From assembly GCF_001685485.1 (NCBI RefSeq), contig NZ_BDEL01000001.1, positions 806,001 to 870,000 on the forward strand: a stretch of 64,000 nucleotides of DNA. The letters are read 5' to 3'. The position numbers were made by a program, and so were the translations under genes. The stretch's first letter is position 1, and each line of letters opens with the position of its first letter. A model generated the notes under the pieces. It did no database searches. It saw only the letters and a program-made list of their open reading frames with translations, and was not told the origin of the DNA. The DNA is from Formosa haliotis. GTDB lineage: Bacteria; Bacteroidota; Bacteroidia; Flavobacteriales; Flavobacteriaceae. Positions 46,297 through 55,238 of this stretch are shown here, piece by piece.

Positions 46297-46860
46297 TTAT
46301 ATAATTTTGTCTAATGTTTTTCTATCCCACTTTTGTAATGTTTTAAATTGAGTCATTGACATTCCAGTAATCTGTTTAAACTGACTCGCCAAATGGCTAC
46401 TACTCGTATATCCTAAATCATGGGCTATTTCTGTAAACTGTAATTGGTCTAACTGCAAGAGTTCTTTTACTTTTTCAATTTTTAATTGAATAAAATATTT
46501 TTCAATAGTTATCCCCATAGTTTTACTAAACAACTTACTTATTACTGAATAATCTTTTGGAATGTGTGCTGTTAATACTTCCGAAAGTTTAAGTTTCGTA
46601 TCCACTTGCTGGTCTAAAATTTTAACCAGGATCGTTTTGATACGCTCTATAAGGATATCATCTTCACTTCTAATCAGTTCAAACCCAAGTTCCTGAAGTT
46701 TAATTTTTAAAGTCTTATAGATGTCATCTGTGATAGGTTCTATAGTAACCTCTCCTAAATCTAATTGATAGACAGCAATACCTAAAGTTGCAAGCAATTG
46801 ACTTACCGACTGCTTGCAACGTTCGCAAACCATATTTTTTATGTAAATCTGCTGTTTCAT
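46297..46860 (-). CDS. AraC-type regulator with HMA-like metal-binding N-terminus
   Basis: A 187-aa protein. The N-terminal 70 residues are an HMA-like fold with the CxxC loop (MVCERCKQSV, Cys11 and Cys14), the C-terminal part is an AraC double helix-turn-helix (SKTMGITIEKYFIQLKIEKVKELL, FTEIAHDLGYTSSSHLASQFKQITGMSMTQFK). This links metal binding and DNA binding in one chain, so it probably senses Cu(I) or Ag(I) and activates the copper genes. It is located between the DUF3347 gene and copA in the same direction. No sugar-binding domain is present, unlike classical AraC. Confidence 0.85.
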   Translation of the reverse strand: MKQQIYIKNMVCERCKQSVSQLLATLGIAVYQLDLGEVTIEPITDDIYKTLKIKLQELGFELIRSEDDILIERIKTILVKILDQQVDTKLKLSEVLTAHIPKDYSVISKLFSKTMGITIEKYFIQLKIEKVKELLQLDQLQFTEIAHDLGYTSSSHLASQFKQITGMSMTQFKTLQKWDRKTLDKII

Positions 46861-47023
46861 TTTAGGTATTATTTTAGTTGTTTTTTATATAACTGTTCGC
46901 GTTCTCCCACAATACATTGTTTTAGTTAGGCTGAACTTGTTTCTGCATCCCACACACAGACTCTATTGTAATTCCATTTATGAGCCTAGGAATTATATTA
47001 ATAGTTGCGGATATTCAGAATTA

Positions 47024-47554
47024 TTAATTTAAAGTCTCTTGCACCACCCCGCAATGCAACATAGCATCGCCGTAATACGGATTATTTACTTCCTTTTCTT
47101 TGGCAAACCAGTTTGCTCCACCTTGTAAAGCCATTGGACAATGTTGTTCGTAAATTTCACCCGATGAAATGTTACTTGCCAAAATAGGTTTTAAAGCAGT
47201 TGTTAACTCTGAAAATAATTCACGTTGCACTTTAATATCATCGGTTTCAGAAATTTTTACTGCCAACGCTTTTACATGCTCATCGGTATTGGTTTCGGCC
47301 AACATTCTAGCACCGCTTTTTGCTTCTTCAGCATCTGAATTTACCAAAGCCGTTTTTAAATGAATGTAATGTTGAAATGCAGCACCCACCTGCGCATCCT
47401 TAAATTGCAAGGCTACTTGTGGTGTTTGAGTTTCTACAACTTCTGGGGTTTCAGTAACTTCTACAGCGTTTTTGGTTTCATTTTTACAGGCCGTAACAGT
47501 AATTAAAGCTAAGGCTAATACTGTGGTACTCATCATTTGTTTTACATTTTTCAT
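47024..47554 (-). CDS. DUF3347 lipoprotein of the copper cluster
   Basis: A 176-aa lipoprotein (signal MKNVKQMMSTTVLALALITVTAC, Cys23). The mature part is one DUF3347 domain: FQHYIHLKTALVNSDAEEA, EIYEQHCPMALQGGANWFAKEKE and NPYYGDAMLHCG. The same domain forms the C-terminus of the adaptor encoded at 41164-42921 (CPMA and NPY-GDAML-CG match). Cys and Met residues suggest periplasmic copper binding, with hand-over to the pump. It follows the TolC-like gene by 25 nt. Confidence 0.88.
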   Translation of the reverse strand: MKNVKQMMSTTVLALALITVTACKNETKNAVEVTETPEVVETQTPQVALQFKDAQVGAAFQHYIHLKTALVNSDAEEAKSGARMLAETNTDEHVKALAVKISETDDIKVQRELFSELTTALKPILASNISSGEIYEQHCPMALQGGANWFAKEKEVNNPYYGDAMLHCGVVQETLN

Positions 47555-47579
47555 AATTTTAAAGTTTTATAGGTTCTAC

Positions 47580-48821
47580 TTATTGGGTTAAATAATTTAT
47601 TATGGCTTGTTGTCTATAATACATTTTTACCGCTTCTATGCGGTTTACATCATACTTTAATTGCAACTCTTCAATATCTAAAACATCATCGAAATCTATC
47701 ATTCCTGTTTCGTAACTTTTTAACAATATCTCTTGTGCATGTTTTGCTTGCTCTAGATTTTCAAGTTGCGTTTTATAACTAATTTTTGCCGCATTTCTAA
47801 GTTTCTCTGCGGTGTCTAATACTCCTGTTAGACTATTTTTTTTATCTGCTTTTTGTGTTTTATAAGTTTCCTTTTGAATCTCGTTTTGAATCGCTTTTGA
47901 TTTGTATTTTGAATTGAAAATAGGAATAGAAACAGACACCATAGGCATCACGATATCTTTCCCATTATCGGCTATGCTCATATCTTGACGTTCTTGTACC
48001 GTTATATAATCCAGTCCGAAACCAATCATAGGGGCACGCTCTTTCTGGTTTAATGCATAGGACTGCTGTACAGATTCATATAACTTATCGAATTGCAACA
48101 ATTCGGGATGTAAACTATTTATAGATTCTATCTGCAAATCAGGTTCGCTAGGTATTTCTATGTCTGAAGGAATTACAATAGCAACCTCTTTTTCTCGATT
48201 TAAATCCATATTAATTAAAGTCTGACGCGCTAAATAATCCTGTTTTAAAACCTCCATTTTTTCTTGAATTTCATTTTGTCTCATTTTCAATTTTAACACA
48301 TCAACTGCTGAAGCCTGCCCAACTTCTATACTGGTTAGCGCCAAAGTTTCAAAGGTTTTTAAAAGTTCTATTTGCTCTTGTAGGACCTCTTGTTTAGCCT
48401 TTATAGCCCATAATTCGTAATAATTTTGAGAAATAGACATAACTAACTTGCGTTGAGCAATGGCAATAGTTTCGTACTGGGCATCGGCCAGCGAAGAGGC
48501 ATATTGTTCGCGTGCCGTTATCGAGCCAAACCAGGGTAACATTTGTTTTACCGAAGCCTTAAATACTTGTGGTCCTGTTCGCGTTTCTGGTTCACTTACA
48601 AAATACCCCATGCTAAATTCGGTATTCGGGATAACTTGTACTTCATTACCTTTCTCGACAGCCAACTTGTATTGTAAATCGGCATTTTCAATAGCTGTGT
48701 TGTTTGCCAAGCCCATTTGAATTAAGGCATTTAAATCTTGAGCCTGAAGCGAACTAATTGCTCCAAAAGCACAAATCAACAAAACAACACTGTGTAGCCT
48801 ATATGTTTTACCTATTTTCAT
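47580..48821 (-). CDS. TolC-family outer membrane channel of the copper RND pump (CusC-like)
   Basis: A 413-aa outer-membrane efflux protein with a signal peptide (ends SSLQAQ, about residue 28). The two long OEP repeats are visible: LNALIQMGLANNTAIENADLQYKLA...SLADAQYETIAIAQRK, and YKSKAIQNEIQKETYKTQ...KISYKTQLENLEQAKHAQEILLKSYETG. It would form the channel through the outer membrane. Its start overlaps the cusA stop by 4 nt, which shows translational coupling with the pump gene. Adaptor and channel are separated by copA, DUF305 and the regulator, an unusual order. Confidence 0.9.
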   Translation of the reverse strand: MKIGKTYRLHSVVLLICAFGAISSLQAQDLNALIQMGLANNTAIENADLQYKLAVEKGNEVQVIPNTEFSMGYFVSEPETRTGPQVFKASVKQMLPWFGSITAREQYASSLADAQYETIAIAQRKLVMSISQNYYELWAIKAKQEVLQEQIELLKTFETLALTSIEVGQASAVDVLKLKMRQNEIQEKMEVLKQDYLARQTLINMDLNREKEVAIVIPSDIEIPSEPDLQIESINSLHPELLQFDKLYESVQQSYALNQKERAPMIGFGLDYITVQERQDMSIADNGKDIVMPMVSVSIPIFNSKYKSKAIQNEIQKETYKTQKADKKNSLTGVLDTAEKLRNAAKISYKTQLENLEQAKHAQEILLKSYETGMIDFDDVLDIEELQLKYDVNRIEAVKMYYRQQAIINYLTQ

Positions 48822-51800
48822 GAGTTATATTCTAATTTAGATTGCATTCTTTTCGCTTTTAATTCTTCTCTCCAGCTAAATAATACGGGAACAATAAAAT
48901 AAGATGTCACATCTATAATCATCCCCCCGAAAGCAGGAATAGACATCGGAATCATGATATCGCTTCCCCGACCTGTAGACGTTAATACGGGCAATAAGGC
49001 TAGAATAGTTGTTGCTGTGGTCATTAAACACGGACGAATACGTTTCTCACCTGCCCGTATTGCTGCTAGTCGAATTTGTTTAATATCCTTTGGTTTCTCT
49101 TTTTCGAAAGTTTGGGTTAAATAGGTTGCCATAACTACACCATCATCGGTTGCGATTCCAAACAGCGCAATAAATCCTACCCAAACAGCCACACTTAAAT
49201 TAATAGGATGCATCTGAAATAAATCGCGTAAGTTTTCTCCAAACACATTAAAGTTTAAAAACCAACCTTGTCCGTATAACCACATCATAATAAAACCTCC
49301 GGCAAAGGCTACAGAAATTCCTGTAAATACCATTAAGGATGTGGAAACCGATCTAAACTGAAAATACAAAATCAGCAGTATAATTAATAATGCCAAAGGC
49401 ACAACCACTTGTAATGTTTTTTCGGCATGTAACTGATTTTCATAGGTTCCGGTAAACTGATACGTAATTCCTTTAGGCACCACCAATGCACCGTTTTTAA
49501 TATTATCTTTTATTAATTGTTGCGCATGTTCTACCACATTTACTTCTGCAAAGCCATCTAGTTTATCAAACAATACATACCCTACTAAAAAGGTGTCTTC
49601 ACTTTTAATAACCTGCGGACCTTGCTCGTAATTTATGTTTGCTAATTCGCTTAAAGGCACCGGACTTCCCTGCTCTACCGGAATGTAAATACCACTTAAA
49701 TCGTCTGGACTAGACCGTAATTCTCGGGGATACCGTACACGTACACCATACCGTTCGCGACCTTCCACGGTTTGTGTAAGTACCATACCACCCACCGCAA
49801 CTTTTAACTCATTTTGAACGGTTTCTATAGATATGCCATACCGTGCTAATTTTTCACGATCAATATCTATCAACACATACGGCTTCCCTACAATACGATC
49901 GGCAAAAACCGCTTCCTTTTTAACACCTTCGGCTGCTTTTAAAATAGGTTCCAAAGCTTTGCCAAAAGCTTCAATTTGTTTTAAATCTTGCCCCTTAATC
50001 TTAATTCCCATAGGCGCACGCATTCCTGTTTGAAGCATGACCAATCGGGTTTCTATGGGCTGTAATTTTGGTGCAGAAGTGACCCCTGGGAGTTGTGTTT
50101 TCGAAATAATTTCATTCCAAATATCGTCTGCCGATTTAATTTCTGGTCGCCAGTTTCTATAAAACTCACCGTCATCATCAGGAATAAGTTGTTGCTTTGC
50201 ATTAAGGGTTTGCCAAGCTTCTGTTTGATCCGCTCGCAAGGACATGCCATTTTTCAACACGTATTCGCCATCATCGTTTACTTTATAACGTTGACGTTTA
50301 CCGTTTTCATTTAACATATATTCAGGTTTATACTGAATAATATTTTCGTACATCGATAAGGGCGCAGGATCTAAAGCAGACTCTGTTCTACCCGCTTTTC
50401 CCACCACGGTTTCAATTTCAGGAATACTGGCCACAGCCATATCCAACTGCTGAAGCACACGTTTATTTTCGGTTACCCCAGCATGCGGCATAGAAGTTGG
50501 CATAAGCAAAAATGTACCTTCGTTTAAAGATGGCATAAATTCTTTGCCGGTGTTTTTCATTATATACACGCCAAAAATCACCAAGCTTGTAGGAATCATT
50601 AAAAACAAAGCTTTATTCGCTAAAGCCCAACTTAAAATCTGGGTGTAATAGCGTCTAAAAACAGTAAAGAATCCTAGTAATCCGAAACAGATTATCGAAA
50701 CAAAAATAAGGTTAACAAAAATACTGTTCGAAACTCCTAAAGGGCGCCAATATTCGGCTAATAACCCTACAATGGCAATCGCTACAAAACTAGTTTGAAT
50801 CGTGTTTACTCGAGAATCTGACCACTGATATCGTTGTTTTAAAAACCCTAAAACGCCAAAAACCACCAATAAACCTCCAATAAAGTATCCATTAAATATT
50901 CCCCATAAACCCAATGCTATTAATCCGATATTGATAATACCCACAATCATTTTTTTTACTGGTCGTTTTCTAAACACAAAAGCTGCAAATGGAGGGATTA
51001 AAAATAGAGCTACAATAATAGAAGCCGTTAAAGCCATCGTTTTAGTAAATGCCAACGGACGAAATAATTTACCCTCGGCACCCACCATGGTAAATACGGG
51101 AATAAAACTTATAATGGTGGTCATGACCGCAGTAATAATGGCACTCGAAATTTCGGCAGTGGCCTGATACACCACTTCGTTTATAGGCTTCCCATCGGTA
51201 TTTTCATCGAGGTGCCTAATAATATTTTCCGATAAAATAACACCAACATCTACCATGGTACCAATGGCTATAGCTATCCCGGATAAAGCCACTATATTGG
51301 CACTTACTCCAAAGAATTTCATAGCAATAAAAACCATTAAAACGGCAACAGGTAATAACCCGGAAATTAAAATTGAGGCTCTTAAATTAAAAACCATTAC
51401 AATAATAACAAGTATGGTAATCAGGACTTCTAAAGTTAAAGCTTCGTCTAAAGTATGTAAGGTTTCTTGTATTAAGACCGTTCTATCGTAAAACGGAACG
51501 ACTGTTAGTTGAGATACCGTACCATCTGCCAAAGTTTTAGAAGGTAAACCATCGTGCAATTCGTCTATCTTTTGCTTTACATTGGTAATCACTTCCATAG
51601 GGTTTGCACCATATCGCGCTACGACAACCCCGCCTACCACTTCGGCACCTTCCTTGTCTAAAATCCCACGTCTGGCTTCTGGCCCTAAACTAACATGGGC
51701 AATATCTTTTATGCGGATAGATTTAAAATTTGTAGCTGTAACCACCGCATTTTCTAAGTCGGATATCGATTTAACATATCCTAATCCGCGCACCAAATAC

Positions 51801-52555
51801 TCGGCCTGATTTATTTCTAAAGTCTGAGCACCAATTTCCTGATTTGAAGCTTTAATAGCTTTAACCACGTTTTGAAGCGAAATATTATATTGCTTCATTA
51901 ACTCACGGTTTACATCTATCTGATATTCTTTAACATACCCGCCAATAGATGCGACTTCCGATACGCCACTTGCCGACGACAAGGCATACTTTACGTAGTA
52001 ATCTTGTATACTTCTAAGTTCTTGCAAATCCCATCCTCCTGTGACATTGCCATCGGGATCTCGACCTTCTAAAGTATACCAAAATATTTGGCCTAAACCA
52101 GTGGCATCTGGCCCTAAACTAGGGCTTACGTCATCCGGAATTAAACCACTAGGTAAGGCGTTTAACTTTTCAAGAATTCGACTTCTACTCCAATAAAACT
52201 CAACATCATCATCAAAAATGACATAAATACTAGACACCCCAAACATAGAGGAACTTCTAATAGTTTTTACGCCAGGAATCCCTAATAAAGTGGTGGTTAA
52301 TGGGTAGGTGATTTGATCTTCTATATCCTGAGGGGAACGTCCATCCCACTTGGTATATACAATTTGTTGATTTTCGCCTATATCGGGAATAGCATCTACA
52401 GCTACAGGATCACTCGGTAAAAACCCGGTATCCCATCCAAAAGGAGAATTTACAATTCCCCAACCTATAAATAAGGCGAGCATTAAAACCGCTACTAATT
52501 TATTTTCTATTAAAAATTTAATGCATTTATTTAGCATGACTGCATTTTTAAACAA
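48818..52555 (-). CDS. cusA: CusA/CzcA-family heavy-metal RND transporter
   Basis: A 1245-aa inner-membrane pump, longer than E. coli CusA (about 1047 aa) because of extra hydrophobic segments near residues 540-640 (MIVGIINIGLIALGLWGIFNGYFIGG). It begins with the family text NKLVAVLMLALFIGWGIVN, then AVDAIPDIGENQQIVYTKWDGRSPQDIEDQITYPL, SSMFGVSSIYVIFDD, SEIGAQTLEINQAEYLVRG-like text, and in helix 4 GIAIAIGTMVDVGVILSEN with the conserved acidic residues for proton transfer. Met-rich loops fit Cu/Ag. It is the second gene of the cluster behind the HYC_CC_PP protein and is coupled to the TolC gene. Confidence 0.94.
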   Translation of the reverse strand: MFKNAVMLNKCIKFLIENKLVAVLMLALFIGWGIVNSPFGWDTGFLPSDPVAVDAIPDIGENQQIVYTKWDGRSPQDIEDQITYPLTTTLLGIPGVKTIRSSSMFGVSSIYVIFDDDVEFYWSRSRILEKLNALPSGLIPDDVSPSLGPDATGLGQIFWYTLEGRDPDGNVTGGWDLQELRSIQDYYVKYALSSASGVSEVASIGGYVKEYQIDVNRELMKQYNISLQNVVKAIKASNQEIGAQTLEINQAEYLVRGLGYVKSISDLENAVVTATNFKSIRIKDIAHVSLGPEARRGILDKEGAEVVGGVVVARYGANPMEVITNVKQKIDELHDGLPSKTLADGTVSQLTVVPFYDRTVLIQETLHTLDEALTLEVLITILVIIVMVFNLRASILISGLLPVAVLMVFIAMKFFGVSANIVALSGIAIAIGTMVDVGVILSENIIRHLDENTDGKPINEVVYQATAEISSAIITAVMTTIISFIPVFTMVGAEGKLFRPLAFTKTMALTASIIVALFLIPPFAAFVFRKRPVKKMIVGIINIGLIALGLWGIFNGYFIGGLLVVFGVLGFLKQRYQWSDSRVNTIQTSFVAIAIVGLLAEYWRPLGVSNSIFVNLIFVSIICFGLLGFFTVFRRYYTQILSWALANKALFLMIPTSLVIFGVYIMKNTGKEFMPSLNEGTFLLMPTSMPHAGVTENKRVLQQLDMAVASIPEIETVVGKAGRTESALDPAPLSMYENIIQYKPEYMLNENGKRQRYKVNDDGEYVLKNGMSLRADQTEAWQTLNAKQQLIPDDDGEFYRNWRPEIKSADDIWNEIISKTQLPGVTSAPKLQPIETRLVMLQTGMRAPMGIKIKGQDLKQIEAFGKALEPILKAAEGVKKEAVFADRIVGKPYVLIDIDREKLARYGISIETVQNELKVAVGGMVLTQTVEGRERYGVRVRYPRELRSSPDDLSGIYIPVEQGSPVPLSELANINYEQGPQVIKSEDTFLVGYVLFDKLDGFAEVNVVEHAQQLIKDNIKNGALVVPKGITYQFTGTYENQLHAEKTLQVVVPLALLIILLILYFQFRSVSTSLMVFTGISVAFAGGFIMMWLYGQGWFLNFNVFGENLRDLFQMHPINLSVAVWVGFIALFGIATDDGVVMATYLTQTFEKEKPKDIKQIRLAAIRAGEKRIRPCLMTTATTILALLPVLTSTGRGSDIMIPMSIPAFGGMIIDVTSYFIVPVLFSWREELKAKRMQSKLEYNS

Positions 52556-52656
52556 TTAAACAATGATAAAACCATTGAAATCCGCCTACCAATTGGTACA
52601 CAGAAACTTATCCTAAAAACATAATTGTAGAGGATAACGGGTAATTGTTATAAAAA

Positions 52657-53070
52657 TCAGATTAAGAAAGTATCGTACTCCAACTGTATATCGGAGACGA
52701 GCAAAGGCGGTGAATACGCCTGGAAGGGAATAATTTGTTTTGGTAAAGCTACAAATAGCGATTGGTAAGTATAGACAAACGTCGTTACAAACAATTGCTG
52801 ATCGAGCGTTAACTGGCTAGGCACAGATTTTAATTCATCTTGCCCATTTACAACCACTTTATGGTCTGTACAGCATCCTTTTTTGGAAATAGCGCTTTTT
52901 AAAGGCGGCGCCTGCAGCTCTTCCATACCACAACCAATAGCATCTTTATTTATAGCTACGTCTACTAAAGTTTCTCCACAATAATGCATATCTACACTAA
53001 ACGAAAACGTAGAAAACAATACGACAAAAGACATCGTTATAGCTAATATTTTATGGAAAGGACTTTTCAT
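52657..53070 (-). CDS. HYC_CC_PP-family secreted protein ahead of the metal pump
   Basis: A 137-aa protein with a signal peptide (hydrophobic 9-25). It shows the three marks of the family: DMHYCGETL, KGCCTDHK and YSPPLL. Members are small exported proteins next to CusA-type pumps in Bacteroidota; a metal-capturing role through the Cys and His residues is likely but unproven. It is the first gene of the minus-strand copper cluster, about 100 bp ahead of cusA, and is divergent from the DUF6377 regulator gene. Confidence 0.85.
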   Translation of the reverse strand: MKSPFHKILAITMSFVVLFSTFSFSVDMHYCGETLVDVAINKDAIGCGMEELQAPPLKSAISKKGCCTDHKVVVNGQDELKSVPSQLTLDQQLFVTTFVYTYQSLFVALPKQIIPFQAYSPPLLVSDIQLEYDTFLI

Positions 53071-53286
53071 TGCAACAAATTTAATGAAAAAAAATGAAGC
53101 GTTTTAGATTTAACGTTCTTTTAAGGATACTTCTAGTTTATACTGACTATTTTCATTTCCTTTTTAATAAACTTTTAAATAATTATAGGTTTATTCCAAA
53201 CTTAAATTTTACTATATTGCTAATCTGAAAGCTAAAAAATAAATAAAATTATAATATTGTAGTCGTTTAACCCCTATAATTTAAAA

Positions 53287-54882
53287 ATGCGCTATTTATT
53301 AAGTCTACTAATCTTTTTTTATGCTTTGAAGGAATTGGTCAAAACACAGAAAGTATTCTTAGCAAACTAGAAGAAACACTATTAAAAAAGGATCAATATC
53401 TAAAAGAAAAATATGCTAAAATAAACCTATTAAAACACGAAGTAGAAAAATATAATGTTACTGATGATACAGAAAACTTATACGAAACCTATTTATCCTT
53501 ATTTACAGAATACCGTTCGTTTAAATACGATTCTGCATATTATTTTTTGGAAAAGGCCAAATTAACAGCCATGCAATTAAACGATTCTTTATTACTCTCT
53601 AGAGCTAAAATTAAAGAAGGTTTTGTTCTACTTTCGTCTGGTTTATTTAAAGAATCTATAGACACTTTAAACAGCATAAACGTTAACAAATTACCAAAAC
53701 CATATAAATTTGAATATTACGCTGTTAAAGCCCGTTCCTTTTACGATTTAGCAGATTATAACAAAGATCCCAGATTTAGTATTAATTACATAAAAAAGGA
53801 AACCAATATCTAGATAAAGCAATAAGCTACGCCGAACCCAATTCTAATAGTTTTTGGGCTACGGAAAGTTTAAAACGTATGAAACGGCAAGATTGGAAAG
53901 GGGCTGAATTTGCTTTTAATTATTGGATTAACAATTACAATTTACCCCCAGAGTTTTACGGAATCGCTACTTCTAGCCTAGCTTATGTATTCTCTGAACG
54001 TGGCTATAAAGATAAAGCTATAGACTACCTAACTTTAGCAGCAATTTCCGACATAAAAAATGCCACCAAAGAAACCGTAGCTTTACGAAATTTAGCAAAT
54101 GAATTATTTTTAAAAGGGGATTTAAATCGTGCTAACCGCTACGTTACTTTAGCTATGGACGATGCTACATTTTATAATGCGAGACATCGAAAAATTGAAA
54201 TATCTACCATATTACCCATTATTGAAGGCGCACAACTACTTAAAGTTAAAAGCCAAAAAAGTAAACTCGAAAAAATTGTGGCGCTTTTGGCCATTTTAGC
54301 AATAATAATTATCATCTTTTTTATTATAATTTTCAAGCAATTACGTGCAAAAAATCTTTCTCGTAAAGCGCTGTTCGAAACCAACGAAAAACTAAAAGAA
54401 ATGAACGTTAATTTGCGTGAATCTGATGCTATTAAACAAGAATACATCACTTATTTCTTAACTGTTACTTCTAATTTTATACATAAAATAGACTCTATTC
54501 AAAAAGCAACCATCCAAAAAGTTATTTCTAAAAACCCGATGAAATTTTAGGAGTAATGAATAGGTACAGTATAAAAAAAGAACGCGAAGATTTATTTAGA
54601 CATTTCGACGAAGTGTTTTTAAAATTATTCCCTTCATATATTGAAGATTACAACAAGTTATTCCCAGAAGACCAACAGGTGATTTTGAAACAAAATGAAC
54701 TTTTAAACACAGAGCTTCGCATTTTTGCTTTGTACAGGTTAGGCATTCAGGATAGTAACCAATTGGCAGAATTTCTAGAATTATCTATCGCAACGATTTA
54801 CACTTATAAAACTCGTATAAAAAGTCGATCGCTTTGTAAAGATAGTTTTGAAGATAAGATTATGGCTATTAAAACCTATTAA
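53287..54882 (+). pseudogene. DUF6377/TPR signalling regulator, frame broken in three places
   Basis: The pieces add up to one protein of about 532 aa. It starts MRYLLSLLIFF (signal), continues CFEGIGQNTESILSKLEE when the T run at 53314-53320 is one base longer, passes TPR-like repeats (SRAKIKEGFVLLSSGLFKESIDTL), needs one more A in the run at 53792-53797 to read [17 protein letters not shown], has a membrane helix (about 53 codons of [16 protein letters not shown] near 54280-54340) and ends, after a third break near 54535-54550, with the DUF6377 region [17 protein letters not shown], a LuxR-like [25 protein letters not shown]. Such proteins regulate PULs or surface genes. Missing bases rather than substitutions suggest either homopolymer errors or recent decay. 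Confidence 0.75.
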
Positions 54883-55238
54883 AAACACATCTCTATGCAG
54901 TTAAAGCTATAAAATAAAAATTTTCCATCCAACTACCAGTTCCAAAAGTTAGTTTTTTAAAAGCTGCTTAAAATTCAATAGCCCCAGTTTCCTTAAAAGA
55001 AATTGATAATAGATTTTTAGGATTCGTATTTTTTATTTTATAAGTTTTTAGGCAACTAGCAACTAAAAATGAATCTCTAATATGAAATCATTTTAAGGCT
55101 CTTCTTTTTGACTCTATTCTTATATTAAATTGTACTATTGACAAAAATTTGCAACTAAAAAAGACCCAACTTAACTTTGGGTCTTTTCATTAAAACAAAC
55201 AAAATACTAACGAAATTAACACTATAAACACTAAAATA
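54883..55238. other. Intergenic stretch with a terminator
   Basis: I see no gene in this stretch. Its only clear structure is the terminator hairpin at 55159-55187. Confidence 0.5.
55159..55187 (-). terminator. Intrinsic terminator behind the PUL transcript
   Basis: AAAAGACCCAA (55159-55169) pairs perfectly with TTGGGTCTTTT (55177-55187), loop of 7 nt, with A and T runs on both sides. It can end the minus-strand GH97 transcript and the plus-strand DUF6377 transcript. Confidence 0.9.
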
